From contig JAQFVV010006313.1 of NCBI GenBank assembly GCA_028023455.1, positions 3,325,147 through 3,389,146 on the forward strand: a stretch of DNA of 64,000 nucleotides, written 5' to 3'. Shown here piece by piece: positions 23,227 through 34,824 of the stretch. This stretch comes from Epiperipatus broadwayi. Lineage: Eukaryota > Onychophora > Udeonychophora > Euonychophora > Peripatidae. Both the position numbers and the translations under genes were made by a program. Positions within the stretch are counted from its first letter, which is position 1; every line of letters begins with the position of its first letter. The notes below the pieces were generated by a model. The model saw only the letters and a program-made list of their open reading frames with translations, searched no databases and was not told where the DNA came from.

Positions 23227-23302
23227 GCTTATAAAATCATATGGGTCTGAACTCAATTCAGTACCCATACATTTTGGTGATCATGTGATGTTTAATGTTG
23301 AA
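23227..23302. repeat. Family B fragment
   Basis: CATATGGGTCTGAACTCAAT, TCAGTACCCATACATTTTGG and GATCATGTGATGTTTAATG match the loop side of family B at 12.3-12.5 kb and 26.7 kb in reverse complement. Only about 75 bp remain. Confidence 0.75.
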
Positions 23303-23366
23303 TATATATTGTTTTCTGCCACATAATGTTAGTCAATTACTACCACATAATCACTATCTGTAATCT

Positions 23367-23655
23367 TACCATATAATACTAAAATTTCCATTCACTTTAC
23401 TACTGTTACACAATGCTTTATTTACTACCATTTTTTACAGTTTACAGTTTCGATTGCCCCACCAATCTTCTTTATAACTTTTTGTCTTCTAGCTTCAACT
23501 CTAATTTTAAAAATTGAATTTAGAGTTGAGGCTAGGGGATATAAAGTTCTGAAGAAGATTTCTGGGGCAGTCAAAACTGTAAACTGTAAAAAAGGGTGGT
23601 AAATAAAGCATTGTGTAACAGTTGTAAAGTGAATGCACAATTTAGTATTATGGTA
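23367..23655. mobile_element. MITE-like hairpin of about 290 bp
   Basis: The left arm contains TACCATATAATACTAAA, CACAATGCTTTATTTACTAC, TTACAGTTTACAGTTT and TTGCCCCA. The right arm contains TGGGGCAGTC, AACTGTAAACTGTAA, GTAAATAAAGCATTGTGT and TTTAGTATTATGGTA, its reverse complement with some mismatches. The centre is near 23511. The 80-codon minus-strand frame (23425-23667) spans the palindrome and is a by-product. It is a different family from A-D. Confidence 0.8.
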
Positions 23656-25599
23656 TACATATGGCAATGCAATAAGAAAGGCTAGTTATTTATCTGTAAT
23701 CTTTTGTTATTACTTTCTACATATTCAATTATTTAACCTCTTAAAAACTTTAATGAGACATCTTTTCATAATTAATAAAATTTTATAATTTTTAAGGTTG
23801 ACTATTTTTAATTAGAATAAAAAAGACAAAATTGTTTGGTCATATACAGCAGGAAATAATGAGTAATGAAGAATAGTATTAAATATTTAATAGAGTTGCC
23901 AATATATTTGAACTCATTAATGAGTTATTTATGTTTGCAAGTATTAATAATTTATTGAGAAATTATTTTTAAAGTGGGGGTGGGTGAATAAATAGTTATA
24001 TTTTCGCTATTGTAAACATATAAAACGAATAATTAATAAATTTAGGAATCAAATTATATTAAATTGCATGCTATATTCTAGTAAATTAAGAATTATATTC
24101 AGATTCAAACATTATAATTAAGTCAATAAGTTTATATAGCGCGTTGTTTTTTTATAAACAATAGTATTTAAACAGCATTAAACTGTTGCACATGCTCTTT
24201 GGATTTTAAATATAAAATGAATGAATATTAACACTTCATCCACATGATAAAGTTCTTGGAAAAGATAGAATGGCAAATTAACAAAAGAAATGAATTAGTC
24301 ATGTAAAAGTTGTACAGGGACATTAGATCCAACGAAATTAAGGGCACATTCGTGTTTAGATATAAAGAAAGAAATCGAAAATTAAAACTTGATGGAAAGA
24401 AATCAATTAATGAAAATCGTGCTAAAAGTGGAAATATTACTGTAATTGCTCAAGTTTAATTATGAGTTATATAATAATAAACATATAAATAAATGAAAAC
24501 TTACTAGAGTAGATAACGATTTGTCTAAAAATGAAATGAAAGCCTGCTATTTTTTTAAAAAAACAACAACAACAAACAGTAACGCAAAATATATTATTTC
24601 TAACTTTTGCCCTAACAAATGATAGAGATAATGAATGTAAGAAAACCTTAAAATGATATATATAAACAATAATCGCTCTTTTTTTTTTTAAAAAAAAAAA
24701 GGTAAAACTAAAATAAATGAATAAAAATAAACATATGAATTATTCTTTTGTAAATAAAAAAAAGTTACCGATATCATGGTTATATGAATAAAAAATACAA
24801 CACATCAACAAAAAATAAATCTTTAAACTCGTTTTTAAAACTACCTACTTTTTTATTACAATTGCTATAAATAATCACTCACACACATAAAAAAAATCAC
24901 TTTATAAATAACTATATATAAAAATAGTTTTTCATTTCTGTAAATTAAATATTAAATGCCTCTACTATTTATTAGGTCTTGGTAGATCCTAAATTCCGTC
25001 GTCTTTATTTCAAATTTTAGCAAAAAAAATGCAGTTTTTAAAAGGTTTTAATAGTTGGTAATTTCTTAATAGATCCAGTTGTAATAAAATAGAAAAGCAA
25101 ATATCAATATACATTGTCCAAATCATCTAAAGTAAATTAATTGAAAAATCTTTTCAGCATATGGTGTATAGTATAAAAAACTAGATGATGAAAATAATTA
25201 ATGGATATAATAATAATTGCAGCTCCAAAAAAGCTAAATCTGGCATAGAATGTATTATTATAAGCACTTTACAAAAAATAATGTATAAATTTACTTAAAA
25301 AAATAGAAGTTTATGTGAAAATATCAATAAGCAGAGTTGTAACAATAATGGAATTGTAACTTCCTTTAGGCAAATAGTAATATATTTAAATGCATTGAAA
25401 CACAGTTAAAGGTGAAGCTAAGTTGCAAATTATAATACTAAAGTAGATTAGCATTTTTGATGAATTTCTGTATCCTCATAATCATCTCTAAGATTTCTGT
25501 GGGAAAAGGTGGAGTTCTATAGGCAATAGATATTTAAAAATATGCAAATTTTCATTAAAGAGTCCATTTCTTAGAGAAAGGAAAACATGATTCCTTTTA
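23656..25599. other. AT-rich stretch without recognisable feature
   Basis: The stretch holds A/T homopolymers (for example near 24680-24700) and a short CAACAACAACAA. I see no coding or repeat signal that I can support. Confidence 0.45.
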
Positions 25600-25843
25600 G
25601 TTTTTAGTATGGATGTTATTAGCTATATGTCAGGCCTCCTTGATCATATTTTGGCATCATGCCATTGCAAACACATTAGGGACAGAAGAATGTTCAAAAT
25701 TATGGCACTGGACTTCTTGTGCTCTAGAAAAATGGAACTACATTTGGGCTTATAAATTCTGTATAGATACTGATGTTAAAAGATCTGCATGGACAGGGAT
25801 GCATGACATTCACCCTAGTATAAAGTTTGACATCCAGTTTTAG
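25600..25843 (+). pseudogene. Unrecognised 76-codon frame ahead of an LTR-like junction
   Basis: The plus-strand frame runs from ATG at 25613 to TAG at about 25841. It is tryptophan- and cysteine-rich (CSKLWHWTSCALEKWNYIWA) and ends DIHPSIKFDIQF. Composition is less AT-biased than its surroundings. A polypurine tract plus TGTAATGG lies 80-90 bp after the stop, so this could be the 3' end of a retroelement polyprotein. No motif confirms that. Confidence 0.3.
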
Positions 25844-25924
25844 GGCATATAATTTTATATACTGTGTAAAACGTGTGATTGAAGTCTAGTCGATCTTTGG
25901 AGTTTATTAATTAATTTATTGGTT

Positions 25925-25950
25925 GAAGGGGAGATGTAATGGTTTAGCCT
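25925..25950 (+). mobile_element. Candidate polypurine tract and LTR start
   Basis: GAAGGGGAGA (25925-25934) is followed at once by TGTAATGG. Established knowledge: a purine tract directly before a TG start marks the 3' LTR boundary. The downstream end and an upstream partner LTR were not found. Confidence 0.35.
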
Positions 25951-26431
25951 AAATGATTGAGAAAAGGTTTTAATAAAAATTTTAGTTAGCAAAGGGATGT
26001 GTGAAAGAGAACCCAGAATCAGAATAGATATTACATTTGCAATTTTTTTAACATTAGTTTGGCAATATTTTTTGCATGGTTCTTATTAAGAGAAGTGACA
26101 GAAAATGATAATAAAGTTAAATAAAAAAAGTGAAAATAATTGATATATTTCTGTGTTTAAAATTTATTTTAAAATAGATTATACTTCTAATAAAAAAGAT
26201 CAATTAAAATTTTAATTCTACAAAATTAGCTTATATCAGAAACTAAAATGTAAAAAATAAATAAATATGAACTTAATATATAAAAATGGCAATAGGTAAA
26301 TCTTCAGATTTCTTCTGTGTTTAATTTAGAATGATTTTAATTTAAAATCAAATTATAAAATAAATTGTTAAATATTTCACATACAATGATTACTCACATA
26401 AATCTGACAAGTATTCAAGCTAATTTATACT
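25951..26431. other. AT-rich stretch, possibly LTR remains
   Basis: There is no coding signal. If the preceding junction is real, this would be the LTR body. Confidence 0.3.
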
Positions 26432-27811
26432 CAGGCAAAACTTTCCATACAGTAGTGCCACTCAGTAGCAACCAGAGAAATCAATGGATGCCAAAAGGCT
26501 TGTGCATAAAATCCCCATTTAGTGTCTATTCATCCAATATCCCCAGACTAGTTTCTGGCTTGTGGTCTTCAGCAATGAGGAGCATTGGACCAGAGAGCAC
26601 TGCAACTAGATCTTAGAATCTAATGAAGAATCTAATGCAACTCTCCAGCAGCCACTATTTGTCTCTACTTAACTACAAAACTATGAGAAAATTGAAAACA
26701 CAATGTTTTCAATCTAAGCTAAACAGCTTATATAGTCATATGAGTCTAAACTCAGTTCAGTACCCATACATTTTGGTGTCTATGGCTTTTTAACAACCAT
26801 AGCCACCACTATCCTTTTAGGCAGGATTGGTGTTAAACCACTAAACATCACATGATTACCATTTCTTATGCTAGCACATAACTGTTATTAAACAGGCAAA
26901 ACTCTCCTTACATTAGTGCCACTCAGTACCAACCAGAGTAATCAATGGATGCCAGAAGGCTTGTGCATAAAATCTACATTTAGTACCTACTCATTCAATG
27001 TCCTCAGACTAGTTTCTGGCTTGTGGTCTTCATCAGTGAGGAGTTTTGTATCAGAGAGCACTGCATCTAGATCTTAGGATCTAATGCAACCCTCCAGCAG
27101 CCACCTTTTATCTCTACTTAATTATAAAACTATGAGAATAAAATTGAAAACAATAATATTTTCAATCTAAGCTCAATAGCTTATATAGTCATATGTATGT
27201 GAACTCATTTCAGTACCCATATATTTTGGTGTCTATGGCTTTTTAACAACCATAGCCATCACTATCCTTTTAGACATTGAATGGCACTACTGTATGGACA
27301 GTTTTTCCTGTTTTAATAACATGTGCTAGCATAAGAAATGGTAATCATGTGATGTTTAGTGGTTTAACATCAATCCTGCCTATACGAATAGTGGTGGCTA
27401 TGGTTGTTAAAAACATAGACACCAAAATGTTTTGGTTACTGAACTGAGATCAGACCCATATGACTATATAAGCCATTGAGCTTAAATTGAAAATATTGCA
27501 TTTTCAATTTTATTCTCATAGTTTTGTAGTTAAGTAGAGATAAAAGGTGGCTGCTGGAGAGTTGCATTAGATCCTAAGATTTAGGCACAGTGCTCTCTGA
27601 TCCCAAACTCCTCACTGATGAAGGCCACAAGCCAGAAACTAGTCTGGGGATATTGGATGAGTAGGCCCTAGATGGAGATTTTATGCACAAGCCTTCTGGC
27701 ATCCATTGATTACTCTGGTTGGCACTAAGTGGGACTACTGTATGGAGAGTTTTACCTGTTTTAATAACAGTTATGTGGTAATATAAGAAATGGTGATCCT
27801 GTAATGTCTAA
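26432..27811. mobile_element. Fold-back family B, large inverted cluster
   Basis: Two head-to-tail copies in reverse orientation (about 26432-26895 and 26895-27290) are followed by one in forward orientation (about 27285-27811), so the right part can pair with either left unit. Shared landmarks are CAGTAGTGCCACTCAGT, AATCAATGGATGCCA, TAGTTTCTGGCTTGTGG, CTCCAGCAGCCAC and AACCATAGCCACCACTATCC, with mirrors on the right. The unit is about 430-460 bp. No coding capacity is seen; the 83-codon frame at 26365-26616 lies in the repeat and is not a gene. Confidence 0.85.
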
Positions 27812-27843
27812 TTTATATTCAATAACAATAATGGCAAATCTTT

Positions 27844-28049
<206 letters not shown>

Positions 28050-28243
28050 TCCTGCAGTACAACATTCTCCACATTTGCGCCCCATAAAACAGTTGAAAAT
28101 CCACACAATTTAGGAAGAAAAAGTATATATATTAACACAACAAACAAAACTCAACAACCTTAAAACAATTTACTGTGATAACTTCAAATTAGTAAGAGAC
28201 ACTTTTAATAAAAGGATAATTTTTCACAGATCCATCCAAAAAA

Positions 28244-28440
28244 CATGGCTACCAACCAGTCAGCTGACCATGTTATTATTGCCAGCATATTTTCTGCAAT
28301 ATCCAAAGCTTCAAATCCCAGTAAAACCTATGCAAATGCTGCTAAAGACAACTTTTCTATCACCAATTGCAAAATTAAAGTAATCATACCAACAATAAAA
28401 CACCCACCCCATCCCTAGAATTCATCAAAATTGAGAACAC
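28244..28440 (+). pseudogene. Possible start of a LINE ORF1, broken
   Basis: ATG at 28244 opens MATNQSADHVIIASIFSAIS then KASNPSKTYANAAKDNFSI. It runs on to a TAG at about 28417 and another stop soon after. Composition changes from AT-rich to coding-like at this ATG, and TCCATCCAAAAAAC precedes it like a leader. The SKTYANAAK-type start recalls ORF1 proteins of some LINEs, but no nucleic-acid-binding motif is reached. Coding-like sequence resumes near 29330. Confidence 0.4.
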
Positions 28441-28689
28441 TTCCCCATGAACTGAAATGATAATGATCTAGAAATGATCAAGGACTGTTTTAACAATAGC
28501 ATACAGTGATGTTCTATGTTTCAAACAATATATATTACTAAATCTTTTAAAATATTTCTTTCCACTCATTTATTAATATTATCATCTACAAATTATAGCA
28601 TATCTTTCTATAAATTTCCCAGACACCTGTTATATAAAGCATTAATTCTACAAAGGCAATGGAAAACTGTTCTGTGAATTGCTGATCAT

Positions 28690-29310
28690 CATAACCCAAC
28701 ATACCTCATATCTACTCTGTTGTGTTTGTCTGAATTACAGATCCAACTTACAGAAAAATAATACAAACACCAAAGTTACAATTAATATAATCTTTATTAT
28801 ATCCACAAATCAATATAATACAAGAGAATATATGCAATATGGAATATTATAGATTAATGTAAACTCTGGTCTTGTGTCTTGTGGTTCTACCACTTCCAGC
28901 TATACCTGATAGCTTACCTCATGGGTAGGGAGTGTGACTTCCTGCTGTACAAGACTGCTTACATCAAGTCAACAGCAGTCTTAGAAGAGTCTAGTTTCTC
29001 TGTGGACTTACTTAGCTGCATGGACAAATAGCATATAGCCATTGTGGGAATTATTACTGCTGTTCAGGTTAGAAGAGCATTTCTGGGAGAATGCATAGTC
29101 TTTGTAGGTCAGATATACATTCTTCCACCTGGGAGAAAGGGTACTGTCTTTGTAGCTTAGACAGACATTCTCCTTTTGTTCTCACAGAAGGCTGACTATT
29201 TATATCCAGATCCCTGACCATACTGAAAACATTCCTATTCAGTGAGCATCATTGCTTATTGGCCTGTACTAATCATTGGCTATGTGTTTATCTGTACCTC
29301 AGCCTATTAG
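28690..29310. other. GC-richer non-coding block splitting the ORF1-like relic
   Basis: CTCTGTTGTGTTTGTCTG at the left and GTACCTCAGCCTATTAG at the right enclose sequence of noticeably higher GC without an open frame. It contains repeated short words (ACAGTCTTTG-like at about 29100 and 29150; CATTCT-C-TTT-GT). It may be an LTR or SINE-type insertion. I found no terminal repeats or target duplication that I can defend. Confidence 0.35.
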
Positions 29311-29329
29311 CCACCAGCAAACAATGCTT

Positions 29330-29960
29330 AATCTGATCAAAAAAGAAGAAATCTGGAATAGTCCACTTGTGAGTGAAGAGCGGACTATAACATATTCCAA
29401 AGGAGGGAGTTTCAAACCAACATCAGAACTCTGAGTAATTACATGTTGCAAACCATCAACCAAGTTTGCCAAAGTATACATTGGTTATAACAGCCAACAT
29501 TTTCAAAGAATGATGGAATCATTTGGTAAGATTATAGTATTTAATGCCACATATCTTAAAGATGAACCTACCCCAGGCTATATTAATAGCTATGAGTACA
29601 AATTAAAACTACACAGCCAAATCAACCCTGACACCATTTAAATGCAAATTGTGGAACTGGAAGCCATTATCAGTCTCAATATGAGGCTTAAAACCAGAAT
29701 GATCCTCATGTGACTAGCATGGTTACCTTGCCATACACTGCATTGCTAATCAAGTACCACAAGCTCAATCAACAACCAACTAAACCTATGCAAGCCATCA
29801 AGAAATAACACAAATACACAACCAATCACACTGATCAAGGCACACTAAATAAGACTAGGTATTGTATCAGCCCCAAAGATCCCTGAGTCCAACCTACCAG
29901 TGAAGTACATGTACATCCTGGATCTCATGACCACAAGTTCAAACAGTAATTCTATTGTTG
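29330..29960 (+). pseudogene. ORF1-like coding relic, continued
   Basis: Frames with coding-like composition occur: NLIKKEEIWNSPLVSEERTI then YSKGGSFKPTSE, AKVYIGYNSQHFQRMMESFG, KDEPTPGYINSYEYKLKL and VSAPKIPESNLPVKYMYILD. They are interrupted by stops and shifts. The strand and order agree with the ATG at 28244. Function is not assignable. Confidence 0.4.
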
Positions 29961-31189
29961 TAGGCTCAAATAAAGTGACTTCACATCAGTTATATGAATT
30001 ACATACCATAACTCAACCCAAGTGATGCAACTGATTCCACATTAGAGTCAAGTCAAAATACCACCAGTCTAAGATATCAGCATATTCAATCAAAGTGCCC
30101 ACAAGTAACAATGAATAAAACATCAACCCATATGATGTAAATACACCATCCATACCATCTGCAGTGCTTTCTAAAAAACATGGAAATAAATTTGTCTTTA
30201 AAGTTTTTTGTAAATTTAAGATTTTTAATTTGAAATCAAGTTTTCTTTGGTACTCATGAGCCATACATTGAGTGACACAATTTTATTGTTAGCATTTATA
30301 TGCATGCTTTTTATTTTGTTAACAAGTTTGTACAATGATTTACTTGAGTATTTGCCTAATCCCATTGTTTCAGTCATCCATACAACAATAATTTTAGCCA
30401 TTTTGTAAAAGTATGAACTGCCAAAATCGATAATCAACTACAGTGGGGAGTATTTTATATGCAGCTTTATGTTCCCAAAATTTTTGGGGTGTTTGCAGTG
30501 GAGAGTAATGTTTTGAAATATTCCACTTTTCAAACAACTTTCCTCAGTCCTTTGTAAAATTGAAATAAATTTGTTTTTAAACTTATATGCTGCTATATCT
30601 GTAAATTTAAGACTATTAATTTATAAACCAAGTTTTGTTCAGTATTCTTTTTTTTTTTATTAACACAGTTCATTTTATCTTTCTTTATGCAAATCATAAT
30701 GTGAATTTCTATATATGTTTTTATGTCCTTTACATTAACATGTCATTTATCTTTATGCTTCTTTGGTAAGAAACTCATTATTGTAGTTGTCTTCTCAATA
30801 ATTTGATATTTTAAGAGGTCATTTTCGAATTTGGTTTCTATATCAGCTACTATTTCAATTTGAGCATTTCCACATTCTCTGACAATGAATCTTGATCCAT
30901 TATTTAAAATATTAATAATTGTTTTTGGTATCTGTTCATTTTTTGCTTTGTTTCATCGCTAAAAACACATTTTCTTATTATATTTATCTTTTAATTTTAG
31001 TGCAGTAAATGAAAACTTATTTTTCATTTTCTCAAGTGCTTTATATTTCTTATTCATTATTTTAATTTGCCTCATGTCTGCTTTAATTGATGAATTCACA
31101 CCCTTTATTATCGACTCTAGTAATGCTATTTGTACATTTGGGAAAACTATTTTATGTTGCATTACAGCCTTATATATATATATATATAT
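29961..31189 (-). pseudogene. Minus-strand coding relic, lysine-rich
   Basis: The minus strand from 31180 downwards has AVMQHKIVFPNVQIALLESI, MRQIKIMNKKYKALEKMKNK and FSFTALKLKDKYNKK in one 87-codon frame (30959-31222). In other frames the same strand continues with FIVRECGNAQIEIVADIETK. Its alternating Lys/Leu/Ile pattern suggests a helical, possibly coiled region of a transposon protein. A diverged direct repeat (AAATAAATTTGTCTTTAAAG near 30184; AAATAAATTTGTTTTTAAAC near 30563) lies within it. No family is recognised. Confidence 0.35.
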
Positions 31190-33870
31190 TGTACCGGTCG
31201 AAAATGTATGTCCATCCAACAAGATTTAGAATCCAGGCAAAAGTACCTCGAATCCAATCATGTGCGAGATTCACAGGCCAGGAGCAATCATGAATTCTAA
31301 CCTATTTGCTCATTCCCCAAATCTATAACATTATGAACAACACCTACGGTGATACCACATAAATTCATTACATCCTGGCCCGGTGCTACAACATTTTACA
31401 TGGGACTCAACTGGTGATGATGATGAGAGATTGAGTGAACTCCAAGATATTAAGTTACAAGTATACATAAATATAATATTAATAATAAGATTCGAACAAC
31501 TGGATTAAGTTTAAAATATAAATATTTATTTTAACATAATTGATGATGATTTTAGATATATATAATTGACTCGACACTTATAAAACTGTTTGGATTATAC
31601 ACATTAAAGGATATTATTAAGATTATATTGATATAACAAATATTAAGTTAGTGCGGCGGTTACAAGAGGCGGATTTATTGGAGTGGTTTGGTGGCCGTTA
31701 TACATATAAAATACATTTATGAAGTTATAATCGAGTTTCACTAATTAAAAGATTTTAATACATAAATTTATTGTTTTATTTAGATTCTTTTAATACCTAA
31801 GTTGATTGTTTTTATTTCAATATTTCATTTATAATAATTACAATGAGGATACATTTTTGATCGGCAGTCTAAAACATTATTTCTTTTATATTTTCAACAT
31901 TTAACAAAGGGATATAGCAAAAACTCAATATTTGCAGCTTCGTGATAAGCTGGGTTTAAACACCAACAAATAGAGAGAAAACAAAAACTTTTATTATCAC
32001 TTATTATTACGATTTTACTTTGCTAAACAGGCTGAAACTAACTGTACAGAATGGCGGTGCTAGCATAATATCATTGAGAGGAAAGGACACATTTGAACAG
32101 GATAAGGTCATTCTCCAATTTTATATAATGACGGTACACGCCAGATTTCTGCTGAGATGGTACAGGAAGAAGAGGGTTGGTAGGAAGATACTATAGGCCA
32201 GACCGCGGCAAACTATACATTGCTTCATCTACTCTAACCTGGATGATCTAGAAGTAAATGTAGACTTCTGTATGATGAGGATACGAACGATGAAGCTTTG
32301 AATCCCTGGAGTGAGGTACAGGCAATTCAAAGCAGTATATAATATATATACTTTGAGGAGAAGAATGACTAGTGAAATGATTGTGATTCCCTAGAGTGAG
32401 GTACAGGCGAATCAGATCGAAGCTGTATATGGCTTATAAATAATTAGATATATGCTAGAAATGCTATCATAATAATAGAAAATTAATAAATTTAACTATT
32501 AAAGAAAAGCCTTAAATGGTTTAACAAATACGTAATAACATGCGAGTATAATGACCTACCTAACATAAAGTCATGGATTATGAATTAACTAATATTAATG
32601 AAGCTTGCAGTGCTTTCTACTTTCTGAATCAATATTTAAATATAGTAATTTAAAAAAACTCAAGGATGCAAATTGCAAAATAAAGTTAAGTCACCAGTCT
32701 TTGTGGCGATAATGATCAATAAGAAATTTATAACACTAACGGACACCAGTAGCCAACCCCGGCTTGCAAAATATTTATATGTTTCGCATAAATTTACGAC
32801 AAAACATTTAGATAAAATATTTATTTAAAATATAACCCAAACTTACGAAGTATTTAAAATAATTAATAAGAACTCATTTTTATTTCCCACCTCTTCCCTT
32901 GTTAATAGAAGTTCGTAAACTTAAGTTTTTAGTGGCATTTATAAATAAAGGAAGAAAATATAAAAATATTATTAAAACTCAAATCATAACCGCACTAACT
33001 AATAAAAATAATAATAAGCATGAGTTGGATTGCATAACAATTAGGCAGCAAAGAATTGATATAAATGGTTAACAAAGCTTTAAGAAAAACATTAAATATA
33101 ACGAAATTAGTATCTTACAAATTAAATTACAGTTAAAAGTGGATAAGGCAGTTATGCAGTCTTTTGGCTGGTTACCTCAGAATTCTTTGGAAGCACTGGC
33201 AAATCTGCTGCAGCAGGCAGCATTCTTTGGGGCTACATTGCGGCAAGGTTTGGCTGAAGACGGCGGAAGGCAATTTGGTTCTCCAAAATTTCAAACGGAC
33301 ATGAAGTCCCCTAGCAACGACTGACCCAACTCTAACATAACAAATTTGTCGCTTTATTTATATCAGTTTTTTGGCCCCATAGAGAATATTTATTCTAAAA
33401 TAGATTTCCTGCTTCTAATGGAACTCTATTTTTGGAGAATCTTTACTCTATTGTTAGTAAAGATTCAGTGTTAAGATAACTGTCTAAAATCAATTTCAAA
33501 TCAATTTCCTGCTTGGAAATGGATTTGAATAAAACAATGTCAATAGCTAAGTAAAACACATTAGCTTTGTTTTACTTTTTACTTTTTTAATTTTAATTTA
33601 CAATTTCCTGGTTTAAAATCATAAGACAAACTCCCCACCCCTTTACTTATTTCAGATAGTTATCTTGAATTTGCATTTTATTTTATGAAAAAAAAAAATT
33701 ACAACATATTAAAATAGAAAATACAATTTTAAAAAATATACAAAATTATCTACTAATTTTACTTACGTATATACGCTACTATAATATACGTTTTATATAT
33801 AAAAAAAATATGATGGCATGTGGACAGTGTTAGAAGGTGAAACTCGACCTTGAACTAAGGTTGACTGTTT
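31190..33870 (+). mobile_element. Left long terminal direct repeat, 2.7 kb
   Basis: It begins TGTACCGGTCGAAAATGTAT right after a TA run and ends near CTAAGGTTGACTGTTT. The repeat at 34825-37526 matches it over its whole length at roughly 90-95% by eye. A 31-33-bp segment present in the right copy near 35572 is missing here. Each copy contains a higher-GC block with a 61-codon frame starting with GTG (33139-33324; SFGWLPQNSLEALANLLQQA), but no ATG-initiated gene. It is interpreted as the 5' LTR of a non-coding LTR element. A large segmental duplication is the alternative. Confidence 0.72.
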
Positions 33871-34824
33871 CATTCCTTCCCACTTACACTGACAAACAAA
33901 AAAAAATGCCTTTACTTCGAATCTATTCGTGACTGAAGAACAACCAATTTACTTTCAAAACATTTAATATTATCTATAAGAACAACAACACCAAAAAAAA
34001 TGCTATGATAGTGCCCTGTTCTTTTGCACTAAAGTTTCTTAACTTATTTTCCCCATCTTCAACTATCTCCTGCCCTACTCTTCTCCGTTGCTCCCCCAGT
34101 TTATTTTATCTGCCTGCCATCCTGAACTGTCACCTACATTATATATATATAAAATACATGAGTTTCACTAGTATGTGATTATAACTAAATGTTTATAATA
34201 AGCAAACAAAAAAGATTTTTACCGTATTACTTGGATTTTATCTTGGCTGTTCTTCCGCACCTAGAATAGACTCGAAGTTTTGTTGTTATTACATACTCAT
34301 TATCTTTTATTACATTTGGTTATTGCAATACAAAATTAAAATCAATTCTCTACTACCATCCACTCAATCCAGGTTCGAATTCGCCTTCTGATTCTGTGTT
34401 TTAAACTGACACCTGTCAGCAAATTTATATGATGGGCGCCAGCTGACAAGGTCCCATAGAATGTACAAGTAAAAGCTGGGTCACTCAACTCTCATCTACA
34501 AGAAATACATATTTGGTAAGAATTGTCTTAACTTTTTTTTAAAAAAAAAATGTGCTGGTAATTACAACCTTCTTTTACATATATGTATACTACATTTTTA
34601 TATACATATGACACTGATTTAAGAGAAAACTTTACAGCAATTGGGTGTACAATTCGTGAAAAAAAAATATATTTTTTTTTTTACATATTATTCATTATTT
34701 TTTGAACCAGAGAAGAAAAAACACTACACATATATATCAAATGCTCTACAGGGTATTTCAGGGTGTGGTAATTTCGAAATGCCCCACAGATGGGCATCCA
34801 AACCCAGGAGGAAAAAAAATTTAC
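33871..34824 (+). mobile_element. Internal region between the 2.7-kb direct repeats
   Basis: About 950 bp without an open frame of note. It contains TGGGCGCCAGCTGAC (about 34433), which starts with TGG as tRNA-primer sites do, but it lies 560 bp beyond the visible end of the left repeat. This would be a true primer-binding site only if the left LTR is longer than the part shared with the right copy. It also has GGTTCGAATTC (about 34373), which resembles a tRNA B box but has no A box upstream. Confidence 0.55.
34806..34819 (+). promoter_or_regulatory. Polypurine tract before the right direct repeat
   Basis: AGGAGGAAAAAAAA lies 5 bp upstream of the TGTACCGG start of the right repeat. Established knowledge: plus-strand DNA synthesis of LTR retrotransposons is primed from such a tract next to the 3' LTR. 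Its position is the strongest argument that the two repeats are LTRs. Confidence 0.6.

Noticed and set aside
33139-33324. 61-codon frame shared by both 2.7-kb direct repeats as a conserved small protein
   Set aside because: It starts with GTG, not ATG, and the changes between copies are mostly CpG transitions with many amino-acid replacements; two copies of any recent duplication will share frames.
34373-34383. GGTTCGAATTC as part of a tRNA gene
   Set aside because: It is a good B box, but there is no A box or cloverleaf within 100 bp upstream on either strand.
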